A DNA stretch of 64,000 nucleotides from JBBIQS01 sp037442205 (GTDB taxonomy: Bacteria > Myxococcota > Myxococcia > Myxococcales > UBA5297), in assembly GCA_037442205.1 (NCBI GenBank), contig JBBIQS010000042.1:1-64000 (forward strand). Reading direction: 5' to 3'. Positions 16,936-25,867 of the stretch are shown here, piece by piece (position 1 is the first letter of the stretch; each line of letters begins with the position of its first letter). The position numbers and the translations under genes are program-made. The notes beneath the pieces were generated by a model. That model saw only the letters and a list, made by a program, of their open reading frames with translations, had not been told where the DNA came from and made no database searches.

Positions 16936-17600
16936 GGCCCACCTCCGAAGCTGCGCGAGACGACGAAGATCGGCGCCAGCGCTCCCCATTTGCCGACCCC
17001 GATCCACGGCACGGTGAGATAGGTGTTGGCCCGGGTGGGCGCGTACCAGCGCAGCTCGGAGCCGATCGCCCAGTTGCTGCCGCCGGGCAGGAAATAGAAG
17101 CCGAAATAGGGCGCGAAATGGCCGCCCCAGCGCGCCTCGCCGATCATCGACACGCTGGCCCCGGCGCTCGCCCCCAGGTAGAGCAAAAGTGGATCCCACG
17201 GCAGCCAGCTGGCGACCAATCCGCCCGCAGGCACCAAGACCGCGTTTCCGGCGCCCAGCCCCGCGGTCAGCGAGGCGTCGAGCGAGAGCGAGAGCGCGGG
17301 CAGCCATCCCTGCTGGCTGAACAGCTGGTGGCTGGCGCCGGCCTCGGCGGCGAAGATGCCGAACAGGGCCGAGGTCAGCTGCAGCCGGGCGAAGGCGTCG
17401 GTGGTGTCGGTCAGCCCGCGGGTGTAGCCGAGCTGGGCGGTGGGCATCGGGCCGCCGAAGCCGCCGAGGTGGGCCATCGGCCCGCCCATCGAGAAGTCGA
17501 AGGCGTTGCGGCCACTTCCCAGCGGGCGGACCGAGTGCGCCGGGCCGCAGCCGGAGAGGGCCAGGGCGCTCAGCGCGAGGACGACGGGCAGCCAGCGAAT
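16932..17600 (-). CDS. Outer-membrane barrel-like lipoprotein, probable ATT start
   Basis: A protein of about 222 residues with a lipoprotein signal ending ALSGC followed by Gly/aromatic-rich amphipathic strands and a terminal Phe-containing segment, suggesting a small outer-membrane barrel. The only strong ribosome binding site (GGAGGAGG at 17606-17613) sits five bases before ATT 17600, and initiation there yields an ideal signal peptide (Arg-Trp-Leu-Pro then hydrophobic core). The alternative TTG at 17663 adds 21 uncharged, Pro-rich residues ahead of the signal. The stop overlaps the start of the hydrolase gene. No function can be assigned. Confidence 0.7.
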   Translation of the reverse strand: MRWLPVVLALSALALSGCGPAHSVRPLGSGRNAFDFSMGGPMAHLGGFGGPMPTAQLGYTRGLTDTTDAFARLQLTSALFGIFAAEAGASHQLFSQQGWLPALSLSLDASLTAGLGAGNAVLVPAGGLVASWLPWDPLLLYLGASAGASVSMIGEARWGGHFAPYFGFYFLPGGSNWAIGSELRWYAPTRANTYLTVPWIGVGKWGALAPIFVVSRSFGGGP

Positions 17601-18022
17601 GGGACCCTCCTCCGGAGTATCCAGCGACTGCAGACGATAGGCCGGCGCCGGCGGGCGGTCCAATTTCCCGGACCGAGTTCGCCCTCTCGCTGGACAGGTC
17701 GGCGTGTCAGCTACCGGCGGACGGCGATGAAATCGGCGCCCACCGCCCAGATCTCCTGGCGCCCGGGCTCGGCAAGGCCCGAGGACGCACGCACCAGGAC
17801 GTTGGCCAAGGGCACCTCGGATGGCAGATGGTCTTACGGGCGCAGGCGGCGCGCAATCCTGCCGCGCCGATGGCGAGCCAGAACCCCGAGCCGGTTCAGG
17901 CGGTTGCCGCGATCGATCGGCGAATGGGCAACGTCTTGAGAATAGGGCGCCGCTTCTTCTATCGTCGCTGCATCGGTCGCGGGGCGGCCATCGCCCTCGA
18001 GCGAACCGAGCGGTCGAAAGGG
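17601..18022. other. Divergent intergenic region with a gene remnant
   Basis: Separates the minus-strand lipoprotein operon from the MopE-repeat gene. The minus-strand ribosome binding site GGAGGAGG lies at 17606-17613. A 40-codon minus-strand open stretch (17711-17833) without a start codon reads like the C-terminus of a protein (EIWAVGADFIAVRR then stop) and may be a gene remnant. Another plus-strand frame through 17828-18022 is upstream of the MopE signal peptide and looks non-coding. Confidence 0.4.
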
Positions 18023-20158
18023 ATGCCGACGATGCGCGCGACTCTGACGGCTGCTCTGGCGCTTTTTGCCGCAGGCTGCGCCGACTTCACCCTGGCTCCG
18101 CAGGCGGCCCAGAGCGAGCTGCTGGTGGATGGCGACGGCGACGGCTACACCCCCGCCGGTGGCGACTGCGACGACACCAAGGCCAGCGTCCACCCCGGCG
18201 CCAAGGAGATCTGCGGCGACGGCATCGACCAGGATTGCGACGGCAAGGACGCCGACTGCAGTGCCACCGACCAGGACGGCGACGGCTACCCGGTGAAGGA
18301 TGCCGCCGGCAACCTGCTCGACTGCGACGACTCCAACTTCCTGGTCCATCCCCACGCGGTCGAGATCTGCGGCGACGGAATCGATCAGGATTGCGACGGC
18401 AAGGATTTGGACTGCGCCGACGTCGACGCTGACCACGATGGCTATACGCCGCGAAAGGGCGACTGCAACGACCAGGATCCGCTGACCCACCCCGGGGCGG
18501 TCGAGGTCTGCGGCGACGGCATCGATCAGGACTGCTCGGGCGCCGACCAGAGCTGCGACACCCTCGATCAGGACCAGGACGGCTTCACCCCCGCCGGCGG
18601 CGACTGCAACGACCACTCGCCCTTGATCAATCCGCGCGCCAAGGAAATCTGCGGCAACGGGATCGACGAGGACTGCGACGGCAAGGACCTGCCCTGCGCC
18701 CTGGCCGACGAGGATGGCGACGGCTACGCGGTGGAGGCCGGCGGGCCTCTGCCGGGTGGCGACTGCGACGACCACAACCGGTTCGTCTACCCCGGTGCCC
18801 GCGAGATCTGCGGCGACGGCATCGACCAGGACTGCAACGGTTCCGACCTTCGCTGCGACTGGGCCGACCAGGATGGCGATGGCTATGCGGTCGCCGCAGG
18901 CGGGCCGCTGCCCGGGGGCGACTGCGACGACCACAACTCGCGGGTCCATCCCTACGCGGTCGAGATCTGCGAGAACGGCGTCGACGAGGACTGCGCACCG
19001 GAGCCGGCCGGCTGGGCCTCCGCCGCCTCTCCCGGCGATCGCCTCTGCCCGAACCACGCCGACCAGGACGGCGATGGCTACGCGCCCGAGGGCGGGGTCG
19101 GCTTCCCCTTCCCCGGCGGCGATTGCGACGACCGCGCTCCGGCGGTCTATCCCGGCGCCACCGAAGCCTGCGATTTCATCGACAACGACTGCAACGGCAC
19201 CATCGACGACATCTCCCAGGGCTGCGATCACTTCGATCACCGCAACGCCAACTACACCCCGGCGGTGGGCGACGGCTGGGTGCAGGGCGGTTCCATCTAT
19301 TACAGTCGGCTGGAGCTCAAGGGAGTCCACCTGCGCATCGGCACGTTCACCGTCCCGGCCGGAGTCGAGGTCGGCCCGGTGCCGGTGGATGCCTCGGGCA
19401 ACGGCGGCTCCCTCGAGATTCGCGCGCAGAGCGTGGTGGTGCTCGGGTCCCTGACTGCCGACGGCGCCGGCTGGGGCGGCGGTGGAGGCGGGGCCGGCGC
19501 CGGCAATCCTGGCAGCTGGGGATGCACCTCCAGCAGCCCGTGGGGCAATCCTGGTTTGGGCAAACGGGGTGGCGCGAGTGGCTCGAGCTTCAACGGGTCC
19601 ACTTCCACCGGCGGGACGGGGGGCGGAGCGCTGGGCGGTGCCACCGGCAACCAGGGCGGGTACGGCATCGTCGCCAGCGGAGACCTCAGCGCCGGACAGG
19701 AGATCTTCCTCGGCAGCGGCGGTGGCGGCAACGGCACCAACCGCAGCCAGAGCTGTCCGAACTGGATCACGGCGTACTACGGAGGAGGCAGCGGCGGGGC
19801 CGGCGGCGGCCGGTTGGTGCTCCGCGCCAGCGGATCGATTTCGGTGGGAGCGACTGGAACCATCACCGCCGACGGATTGGCGGGAGGCACCTCCTCCGAC
19901 GCCAACGGCGCCCCCTCCGATTCAGCGCCCTGCACCGGGCAGTGCAGCAGCAATGGCTCGGGAGCGCCCGGCGGCGGCGGCGGAATCCTCATGGTCTGCC
20001 AGCAGTCCGGCTGCCTGCAGCTCAACGGCGCGGTCACTGCCCAGCCCAACGGCACGGTGAAGCTCTTCTGCCCGGGCTGCTCCACGGCCTCGCCAAGCAC
20101 GGTCACCGCCGGCCGGCGCTGCCGCGCCGAGATCGGCGGGGCCTGCGCCAACTACTAA
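18023..20158 (+). CDS. MopE-type metal-binding repeat lipoprotein with Gly-rich C-terminus
   Basis: An exported lipoprotein of about 711 residues, lipobox FAAGC. It holds seven consecutive MopE-type repeats of 45-50 residues, each with a Ca-loop-like D.DGDGY, a GGDCDD block and ICGDGIDQDCDG or a variant, so each unit offers many Asp and paired Cys for metal binding. A beta-rich domain follows, then a Gly/Ser-rich region (about 490-660) and a Cys-containing tail. The Gly-rich part resembles that of the tail-fibre-like protein at 5432-7480. Start may be ATG 18023 or 18032. Probably a surface Ca or Cu-binding protein; related MopE of Methylococcus binds copper. Confidence 0.85.
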   Translation: MPTMRATLTAALALFAAGCADFTLAPQAAQSELLVDGDGDGYTPAGGDCDDTKASVHPGAKEICGDGIDQDCDGKDADCSATDQDGDGYPVKDAAGNLLDCDDSNFLVHPHAVEICGDGIDQDCDGKDLDCADVDADHDGYTPRKGDCNDQDPLTHPGAVEVCGDGIDQDCSGADQSCDTLDQDQDGFTPAGGDCNDHSPLINPRAKEICGNGIDEDCDGKDLPCALADEDGDGYAVEAGGPLPGGDCDDHNRFVYPGAREICGDGIDQDCNGSDLRCDWADQDGDGYAVAAGGPLPGGDCDDHNSRVHPYAVEICENGVDEDCAPEPAGWASAASPGDRLCPNHADQDGDGYAPEGGVGFPFPGGDCDDRAPAVYPGATEACDFIDNDCNGTIDDISQGCDHFDHRNANYTPAVGDGWVQGGSIYYSRLELKGVHLRIGTFTVPAGVEVGPVPVDASGNGGSLEIRAQSVVVLGSLTADGAGWGGGGGGAGAGNPGSWGCTSSSPWGNPGLGKRGGASGSSFNGSTSTGGTGGGALGGATGNQGGYGIVASGDLSAGQEIFLGSGGGGNGTNRSQSCPNWITAYYGGGSGGAGGGRLVLRASGSISVGATGTITADGLAGGTSSDANGAPSDSAPCTGQCSSNGSGAPGGGGGILMVCQQSGCLQLNGAVTAQPNGTVKLFCPGCSTASPSTVTAGRRCRAEIGGACANY

Positions 20159-20296
20159 CCGCTGCCCGTGCCGGCGCTGGTGACCGGCACCGTGGATCCT
20201 TCGCCCGTTTGACGGTCGCGCCAAACACGGGTGCCCGCTTTTGCCGCTTCGGCGATCGTCGTGCTACACCGCGTCACCATTTCGAAGGAGGGAATC

Positions 20297-21034
20297 ATGT
20301 CTGCAAATGAACCGGTGCAGAACGGTGGAGAGTCGCCGCAGTCCCAGCCGCCGGCAGGCCCCGCGATGCCGAAGATCGACGTCACCGAGCTGATCAAGAC
20401 CGCGATGGCGGTGGCGATGAAACCGGCGGCCTTCTTCGATTCCATTCGCGAGGAGAAAGGCTACGAGAAGCCGCTGATCTTCGCGGTGGCCATGGGCGCG
20501 GTGGCGGGGGTGGTCGGGACGGTGGTGGGCATCCTCCACCTCGACGCGATCTTCATGTTCTTCCCGGGGTGGGGGAACGTCTTCTCGCGGCTGCTGTTGT
20601 GGCCCATCGCCGCAGCGCTGGGGATGTTCCTCGGAGGCGGCCTGCTCCACGTGATCGTGCTGATCCTCGGTGGCAAGGCCAACTACGAGACTTCGGCGCG
20701 CATTGCCGGCTATTCGGCGGTCTTCCTCCCAGCCGCCCAGGTGGTGAGCTGGCTGCCGATCGTCTCGGTTGTCCCCTCGCTCTATGCGCTCTACATCGCC
20801 GCCCTGGCCGTCATCGCCCTGCACCAGACGGAGCGACAGAAGACCTTCATCGTCTTCGGAGTCATCGGCCTTCTAGGCCTGGCGTTGGCGGTGTGGAGCT
20901 TCAACGCCGCCCGCAGCATGTCTCATCTGGAGCGCGACGCCGCCCAATGGAGCCGCGAGCTCGAGAAGAGCGGCACCGACCTGGGCAAGGCGATGGAGGA
21001 GATGGGCAAGCAGATGCAGCGCGGCAAGAACTAG
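20297..21034 (+). CDS. Yip1-family membrane protein
   Basis: A 245-residue inner-membrane protein with five hydrophobic segments between about 55 and 210, preceded by a Pro/Gln-rich soluble tail and followed by a charged helix (about 212-245). The GGGLLH and GGKANYETSARIAGYS segments are typical of Yip1-domain proteins, which in bacteria have no firm function. Start ATG 20297 has AAGGAGGG upstream; the longer frame to 20231 lacks a site. A strong hairpin follows the gene. Confidence 0.75.
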   Translation: MSANEPVQNGGESPQSQPPAGPAMPKIDVTELIKTAMAVAMKPAAFFDSIREEKGYEKPLIFAVAMGAVAGVVGTVVGILHLDAIFMFFPGWGNVFSRLLLWPIAAALGMFLGGGLLHVIVLILGGKANYETSARIAGYSAVFLPAAQVVSWLPIVSVVPSLYALYIAALAVIALHQTERQKTFIVFGVIGLLGLALAVWSFNAARSMSHLERDAAQWSRELEKSGTDLGKAMEEMGKQMQRGKN

Positions 21035-21060
21035 CGAAGCCAGAGCCTCGGTGCCAAACG

Positions 21061-21094
21061 AGGGCCTGCTTCCTGAGCGAGGGAGCAGGCCCTT
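21061..21094 (+). terminator. Rho-independent-like terminator of the Yip1 gene
   Basis: AGGGCCTGCT and AGCAGGCCCT form a 10-bp stem (extended by partly paired TCC/GGG) around a short loop, 26 bases after the Yip1 stop. Only TT follows, so it is a hairpin with a weak U tract. Confidence 0.65.
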
Positions 21095-21195
21095 GTCATG
21101 CCGACTGCCCTGATGCGGGCGCTGGTGCCCACGAAGCGCAGGAGGGCAGATTGGCAAGGGCGCCAATAGCTGCCAGGGCGTTCGAGGGGGAGGCC

Positions 21196-21729
21196 ATGCG
21201 GGCGAGCGTCGCGTTCGGGCTCGGGATCGCCGTGCTGCTCGGCGGGTGCGGGCACAGCGCGCCGGCAAACTGCGATGGCAACTGCCCGGGAATCGCCGAC
21301 TCCTTCAGCATGGACTACACCAATGCCGTCGGCGCCTGCTCGTTCACCGCGCCGATCGTCCCACCTACTCTGCTGATCACTCAGACCCCCGGCGACAACC
21401 GCGCCAGCTTTGGACTGGTTGACCCGGTCAACCAGACCACCTTTGACCTGCCCGCCACCGTCAGCATCCCCGCCTCGGACGGCAGCACGGTGGCCACGCT
21501 CTATGGGCTGTCGCGAGTCCAGCGGCAGGCGCGCCTGGGCGATCCCCGGCTGCTCGACCTGCAGATCATCGTCGAGGCCGCAGTCACGAACTCCGGGGGC
21601 CGGCGGCGGATCGTTGGAGAAATCCTGACCCAGGACCTGACTGCCACGACCCCCGACGGTGGTGCCTCGGAAGACGTCGGCTGCCAGCAGATCCTCCAGT
21701 TCATCGGCACCGGCGGGCCGGCCCAGTGA
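21196..21729 (+). CDS. Hypothetical lipoprotein
   Basis: A 177-residue exported lipoprotein with lipobox LGGC (Cys18). The mature protein has four or five further Cys (NCDGNC near the start, GACSF, DVGCQ near the end), beta-rich stretches and no recognised domain. The strong ribosome binding site GGGGGAGG precedes ATG 21196. It lies behind the Yip1 terminator, so it has its own transcript. Likely periplasmic or surface exposed. Confidence 0.7.
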   Translation: MRASVAFGLGIAVLLGGCGHSAPANCDGNCPGIADSFSMDYTNAVGACSFTAPIVPPTLLITQTPGDNRASFGLVDPVNQTTFDLPATVSIPASDGSTVATLYGLSRVQRQARLGDPRLLDLQIIVEAAVTNSGGRRRIVGEILTQDLTATTPDGGASEDVGCQQILQFIGTGGPAQ

Positions 21730-21742
21730 CTCAATTGAGCCC

Positions 21743-21767
21743 GCTGGCGGCTGGGGCCGCCGCCAGC
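21743..21767. terminator. Hairpin between convergent genes
   Basis: GCTGGCGGC and GCCGCCAGC form a perfect 9-bp stem around a 7-base loop. It sits between the convergent lipoprotein (ends 21729) and methyltransferase (ends 21821) genes and has no U tract on either side; it could be a shared terminator. Confidence 0.5.
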
Positions 21768-21820
21768 AGCCCTCGATCGCGCCTACCCCAGTGCCTGGTC
21801 GAGTGCTCCGGAGCCCTGGC

Positions 21821-22390
21821 TCAAGTGCTCGGATGCGTGTTGCTGACTGGATCGGGCATGTGCCGCCCGACGACATAGAGGCGCACCGGCTGACGCAGCG
21901 GCCCGGTCTCGCGCAGCGCGAGCTCCTTCCAGCCGGGGATCGGGAAGTCGATCGCCACCACCCGGGTTCCCGGCGGCAGCTCGGCCTCGAGCTTGGGCGT
22001 GACGGTCTTCAAGGCCTTGGGGAGCAGGTAGCAGAAGACCGCATCGGCCTTGGGAAGCGGGCGCTTGCGGAAGTCGCCGATGCGCACGTGGACCATACGG
22101 TCGGCGAGAAAGCGCAACCAGGCCCACATCGCCACCGTCGGATTGAGCTCGATGCCGGTGACCTCGACCTGCGCCCGCCTCCGCGCCGCCTTGAGGACCC
22201 GGCCGAAGCCGCATCCCAGGTCGACCAGCCGCTCTCCCGGCTTGAGCTCGAGCAGGTCGAGCGCCGACGCCACCGACTCCTCGGGCGTCGCCCGCACCGG
22301 AACCCCGGTGGAGAGCAGCGCCCGCAGCGAGAGCACGAGCGCCAAGTAGATGATGGCAGCGATGCCGAAGACGATCACGAGGGTGGCCAC
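21821..22390 (-). CDS. Membrane-anchored SAM-dependent methyltransferase
   Basis: A 189-residue protein with an N-terminal hydrophobic anchor (about 1-27) and a class I methyltransferase fold: motif I VDLGCGFGRVLKAA near 59-72, acidic end of strand 2 GIELNP near 80-85, and FCYLLP at motif IV. Starts at GTG 22390. The small size and anchor match a group of uncharacterised bacterial methyltransferases. It is divergent from the acyl-CoA dehydrogenase gene, and the substrate is unknown. Confidence 0.82.
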   Translation of the reverse strand: MATLVIVFGIAAIIYLALVLSLRALLSTGVPVRATPEESVASALDLLELKPGERLVDLGCGFGRVLKAARRRAQVEVTGIELNPTVAMWAWLRFLADRMVHVRIGDFRKRPLPKADAVFCYLLPKALKTVTPKLEAELPPGTRVVAIDFPIPGWKELALRETGPLRQPVRLYVVGRHMPDPVSNTHPST

Positions 22391-22500
22391 GGCGCGGCAG
22401 CTTAGCCCGGATCTTCCGCTCCTGCGCCCCGGGTCGATGGAACGTCCGTCCGAGCCGGAGTAAGAGAGAGGCCCCTGACCGCGGCACCTCCGGAGGCTCC

Positions 22501-23727
22501 ATGTTCGACTTCATGCTCACCGAATCCCAGCAGGCGTTGGGCGCCGAGGCGCGGCAGTTCGCCGAGAGCATCGACCCCCAGCTCATTCTGGACATGGATG
22601 CCGGCAAGATCGTCTTTCCGCGCCATTTCCTCGACGCGGCGGCCACGGCGCGGCTGCTCGGGCTGCGGTTCGATCCGCGGTGGGGCGCGCGCGGGCTGCG
22701 CTGGGCGGACGAGGTGGTGGCCCTGGAGGAGATCGGCGTCCTCGGCTCGTCGCTGAGTTGCCTCTACTCGCTGCCCACGATCATCGGCGAGGCCATCCAC
22801 ACCTTTGGCACCGACCGGCAGAAGGAGCGCTACCTCGCGCCCACGGTGGCGGGGAAGCTGGTCTGTGCCGAGGGGCTCACCGAGCCGCGCGGCGGCTCCG
22901 ACTTCTTCGGCGCCACCACCACCGCCACCAAATCCGGCGACCACTATGTGCTCAACGGCCAGAAGCGATTCATCGTCGGGGCCGAGGGCGCCGACTATTT
23001 CCTCGTCTACGCCAAGACCAATCCCTCGGGAAAGCCGCATGAGTCGCTCAGCGCCTTCCTGGTGGATCGCGGCCCCGGGGTGAAGGTCGAGCGGCTGTAT
23101 GGGCTGATGGGAACTCGCGGCGGCGGGGCCGGTCGGGTGGTCTTCAAGGACGCCAAGGTCCCGGCGGAGAACCTGGTCGGCCGGGAGAACGGCGCCTCCG
23201 ACATCTTCTATCGAATGATGATCCCCGAGCGGCTGACCACCGCCGCCGGCGCCATCGGGATGGGCAAGGCGGCGCTCGAGGTGGCCAAGCGCTACTCGAC
23301 CAAGCGCAAGGCGTTCGGGAAGAAGATCAAGGATTACCAGGCGGTGAGCTTCAAGATCGCTGACAGCATCACCAAGCTCGACGCCGCCCGGGCGCTGGTC
23401 TACGCGACTGCACGCGCGGTGGATTCGGGCGCCGACGCCGGCCGGGTGCGGCGCATGGTGAGCGAGTCGAAGAAGTTCGCCACCGACGTCGCCTGGGAGG
23501 TGGTCAACCACGCGATGCAGGTGCTCGGCGGAATCGGCTACACCGACGTCTTCCCGGTGGAGCGGATGCTGCGCGACATCCGGCTGATCACCATCTGGAC
23601 CGGCACCAACGAGATCATGGACCTGGTCATCCAGCACGAGCTGTTCAGCGAGAAGGAGACCAGGGGCCGGGACGTCGAGAAGGACGCCGCCGGCGCCGGA
23701 TTCGAGGGGGAGAAGATTTACGAGTGA
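22501..23727 (+). CDS. Acyl-CoA dehydrogenase
   Basis: A 408-residue flavoprotein that makes enoyl-CoA by alpha-beta desaturation. Family signatures are present: CAEGLTEPRGGSD at 122-134 and the FAD/dimer region QVLGGIGYTDVFPVERMLRD near 340-360. The usual catalytic Glu of the YEGT motif is replaced by Thr (WTGT, Thr367), while Glu243 in IPERL is present at the position used by LCAD and isovaleryl-CoA dehydrogenases; catalysis by Glu243 is therefore predicted, and long or branched substrates are likely. It is not in an obvious operon, although an acyl-CoA synthetase occurs 17 kb away. Confidence 0.9.
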   Translation: MFDFMLTESQQALGAEARQFAESIDPQLILDMDAGKIVFPRHFLDAAATARLLGLRFDPRWGARGLRWADEVVALEEIGVLGSSLSCLYSLPTIIGEAIHTFGTDRQKERYLAPTVAGKLVCAEGLTEPRGGSDFFGATTTATKSGDHYVLNGQKRFIVGAEGADYFLVYAKTNPSGKPHESLSAFLVDRGPGVKVERLYGLMGTRGGGAGRVVFKDAKVPAENLVGRENGASDIFYRMMIPERLTTAAGAIGMGKAALEVAKRYSTKRKAFGKKIKDYQAVSFKIADSITKLDAARALVYATARAVDSGADAGRVRRMVSESKKFATDVAWEVVNHAMQVLGGIGYTDVFPVERMLRDIRLITIWTGTNEIMDLVIQHELFSEKETRGRDVEKDAAGAGFEGEKIYE

Positions 23728-23886
23728 CGGCGAGCGTAGCCCGGCGCCGAGAGAACGAACGCGGGTCCAATCCCGCTCTGTAGGCGCTCGACGCGCTGGC
23801 GAGGCCTTTCTCGGCTGGTGCTTGCTACCGCCGGAGCTCGATCCGGCGGTGGTGGTGCTTGGCGGCGGGTGGGCTGAACAGACTCC

Positions 23887-25704
23887 CTACCACCCACACT
23901 GCTGGCCCTTGTTGGCCTCGGCGAGGAACTTCTGCAGCGGGGCGAAGTAGTCGAGGACCGCGGTGGCGTCCATCTGCCGCTGGCCGGTCAGCGCCTCGAG
24001 GGCGTCGGGCCAGGGCTTGGAGGCGCCCATCGCCAGCATCGCCTGCAGCTTCTTGCCCGCCTCCTTGTTCCCGTAGATCGAGCACTCGTGCAGCGGGCCC
24101 TTGAAGCCGGCCGCCTGGCACAGCGCGCGGTGGAACTGGAACTGGAGGATGCGCGCCAGGAAGTAGCGGGTGTAGGGGACGTTGGCCGGCACGTGGTACT
24201 TGGCGCCGGGATCGAAGTCGGCCTCGCTGCGCTCCACCGGCGGCGCCACGCCCTGGTACTGCTTGCGCAGCGCCCACCAGGCGGCGTTGTAGTCCTTGGG
24301 CGCCACCTTCCCCGAGAACACCTGCCAGCGCCACTTGTCGATCAGCAGGCCGAAAGGCAGGAAGGCGATCTTGTCGAGGGCCTCCTTGAGCTGGACGTCG
24401 ATCAGTTCCTTGGGATTGGAGGGGATGCCCTCCACCAGCCCAAGCTTCTTCAGATAAGCAGGAGTGACCGACAGCGCCAGCGCGTCGCCGATGGCCTCGT
24501 GGAAGCCGTCGTTGGCTCCTGACTGGAAGAGCACCGGCAGCTGGTAGTAGGCGTGGAAGTAATAGTTGTGCCCCAGCTCGTGGTGGATGGTGATCAGATC
24601 CTCCTCGTTGATCCGGATGCACATCTTGATGCGCAGGTCGTTGTCGTAGGTGACGTCCCAGGCGCTGGCGTGGCAGACCACCTCGCGGTCGGCCGGCTTG
24701 GAGAACATCGAGCGCTCGAAGAAGGTCGCCGGCAGCGGATCCATGCCCAGCGAGGTGAAGAAGCTCTCGCCCAGCTTCACCATCTGCAGCGGCGTGTACT
24801 TCTTGGCCTTGAGCGCGCCCTCGACGTCGAGCTTGCTCTTGGCGGGATAGGGCTCGACCTGGGGATAGATGTTTCCCCACTCCTGGGCCCACATGTTGCC
24901 CAGCAGGTGCGCCGGGATCGGGCCGGTGGGCGGGACCTTCTCCTTGCCGTAGAGGTGGCCGAGCTTGGCGCGCACGTAGCAGTGCAGCTGCTCGTAGAGC
25001 GGCCGCAGCTGGTTCCACAGCCGGTCGGTCTCGGCCTCGAACTCGGCCGGGGTCATGTCGTAGCCGGAGCGCCACAGCTCGCCCAGATCGGGAGAGCCGA
25101 TCTCGCGGGCGCCCTCGTTGGAGAGCTCGGCCAGGCGCTCGTAGAGCGGCCGCATCGGCGGGGAGATGGTGTGCCAGCCGGTCCAGGCGTCGAGCAGCTC
25201 GTCCCAGCGGCGGCTCTTGGCCATCGTCTCCTCGAGGGAGAGCAGGTCGCGGCACTTCTGCTTGCCGTCCTTGCCGCACCACTTGCCCTTGCCGTACAGC
25301 CCCTCGAGCTTGGCCGCCAGCGCCGCCAGCTCGGCGCGCTTCTTGGGGTCGCCCGGCGCCGGCAGCGGGCTGCTGACTCGCAGCAGGTAGAGCATCCGCC
25401 TGGTGTCGGGATCGAGGTCCTTCACCTGGTCGAAGCGGATCGACTCCTTGATGGCGTTGCTCAGGTAGGCCATCACCTCCTCGTTGGCGGTGGCGGCCAG
25501 CCGCTCGGTGTCGTCGGTGATGTAGGTCGACTTGACCCACTCGGCGGTCTGCTGCCGGGTCCAGAGCTGCTTCAGGTCGGCGTTGGCCTTGTCGGCGAAG
25601 GTCTTGGCCTCGGCGGCGGCGGGCGCGGGCTTGGCGTTCTGGGCGGCCGCCAGGCTGGGGAGCAGGAGAGCGGCGAGGAGGGAGGTCGAGTGGATCCGGT
25701 TCAT
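23887..25704 (-). CDS. Peptidase M2 (angiotensin-converting-enzyme-like)
   Basis: A secreted zinc dipeptidyl carboxypeptidase of 605 residues with a Sec signal peptide (about 1-21). The zinc motif HHELGH is at 374-379 (His375, Glu376, His379), and the third ligand Glu403 lies in the family pattern GFHEAIGDA. The substrate-binding segment YHVPANVPYTRYFLA (about 500) and the ACE-like W/R-rich region (KWRWQVFSG) are also present. Length suits single-domain bacterial ACE homologues. It begins about 170 bases downstream of the 44-bp palindromic array and is read away from it. Expected to trim peptides in the periplasm or outside the cell. Confidence 0.93.
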   Translation of the reverse strand: MNRIHSTSLLAALLLPSLAAAQNAKPAPAAAEAKTFADKANADLKQLWTRQQTAEWVKSTYITDDTERLAATANEEVMAYLSNAIKESIRFDQVKDLDPDTRRMLYLLRVSSPLPAPGDPKKRAELAALAAKLEGLYGKGKWCGKDGKQKCRDLLSLEETMAKSRRWDELLDAWTGWHTISPPMRPLYERLAELSNEGAREIGSPDLGELWRSGYDMTPAEFEAETDRLWNQLRPLYEQLHCYVRAKLGHLYGKEKVPPTGPIPAHLLGNMWAQEWGNIYPQVEPYPAKSKLDVEGALKAKKYTPLQMVKLGESFFTSLGMDPLPATFFERSMFSKPADREVVCHASAWDVTYDNDLRIKMCIRINEEDLITIHHELGHNYYFHAYYQLPVLFQSGANDGFHEAIGDALALSVTPAYLKKLGLVEGIPSNPKELIDVQLKEALDKIAFLPFGLLIDKWRWQVFSGKVAPKDYNAAWWALRKQYQGVAPPVERSEADFDPGAKYHVPANVPYTRYFLARILQFQFHRALCQAAGFKGPLHECSIYGNKEAGKKLQAMLAMGASKPWPDALEALTGQRQMDATAVLDYFAPLQKFLAEANKGQQCGW

Positions 25705-25867
25705 GGGCTGGGGAAGCTAATGGGAGGGTAGGGGCGAGATCAAGCGCGCGGCTGACGGCCGTCTTCGGCCCTTGAGGCTTGTCCGGCGGCCCCAAGCGGG
25801 ACCTGCATGCTCGCCGATGGCAGTGCAAACCAACGAAATCACAGCGAGAATCTGTCGGAGTCCCGGC

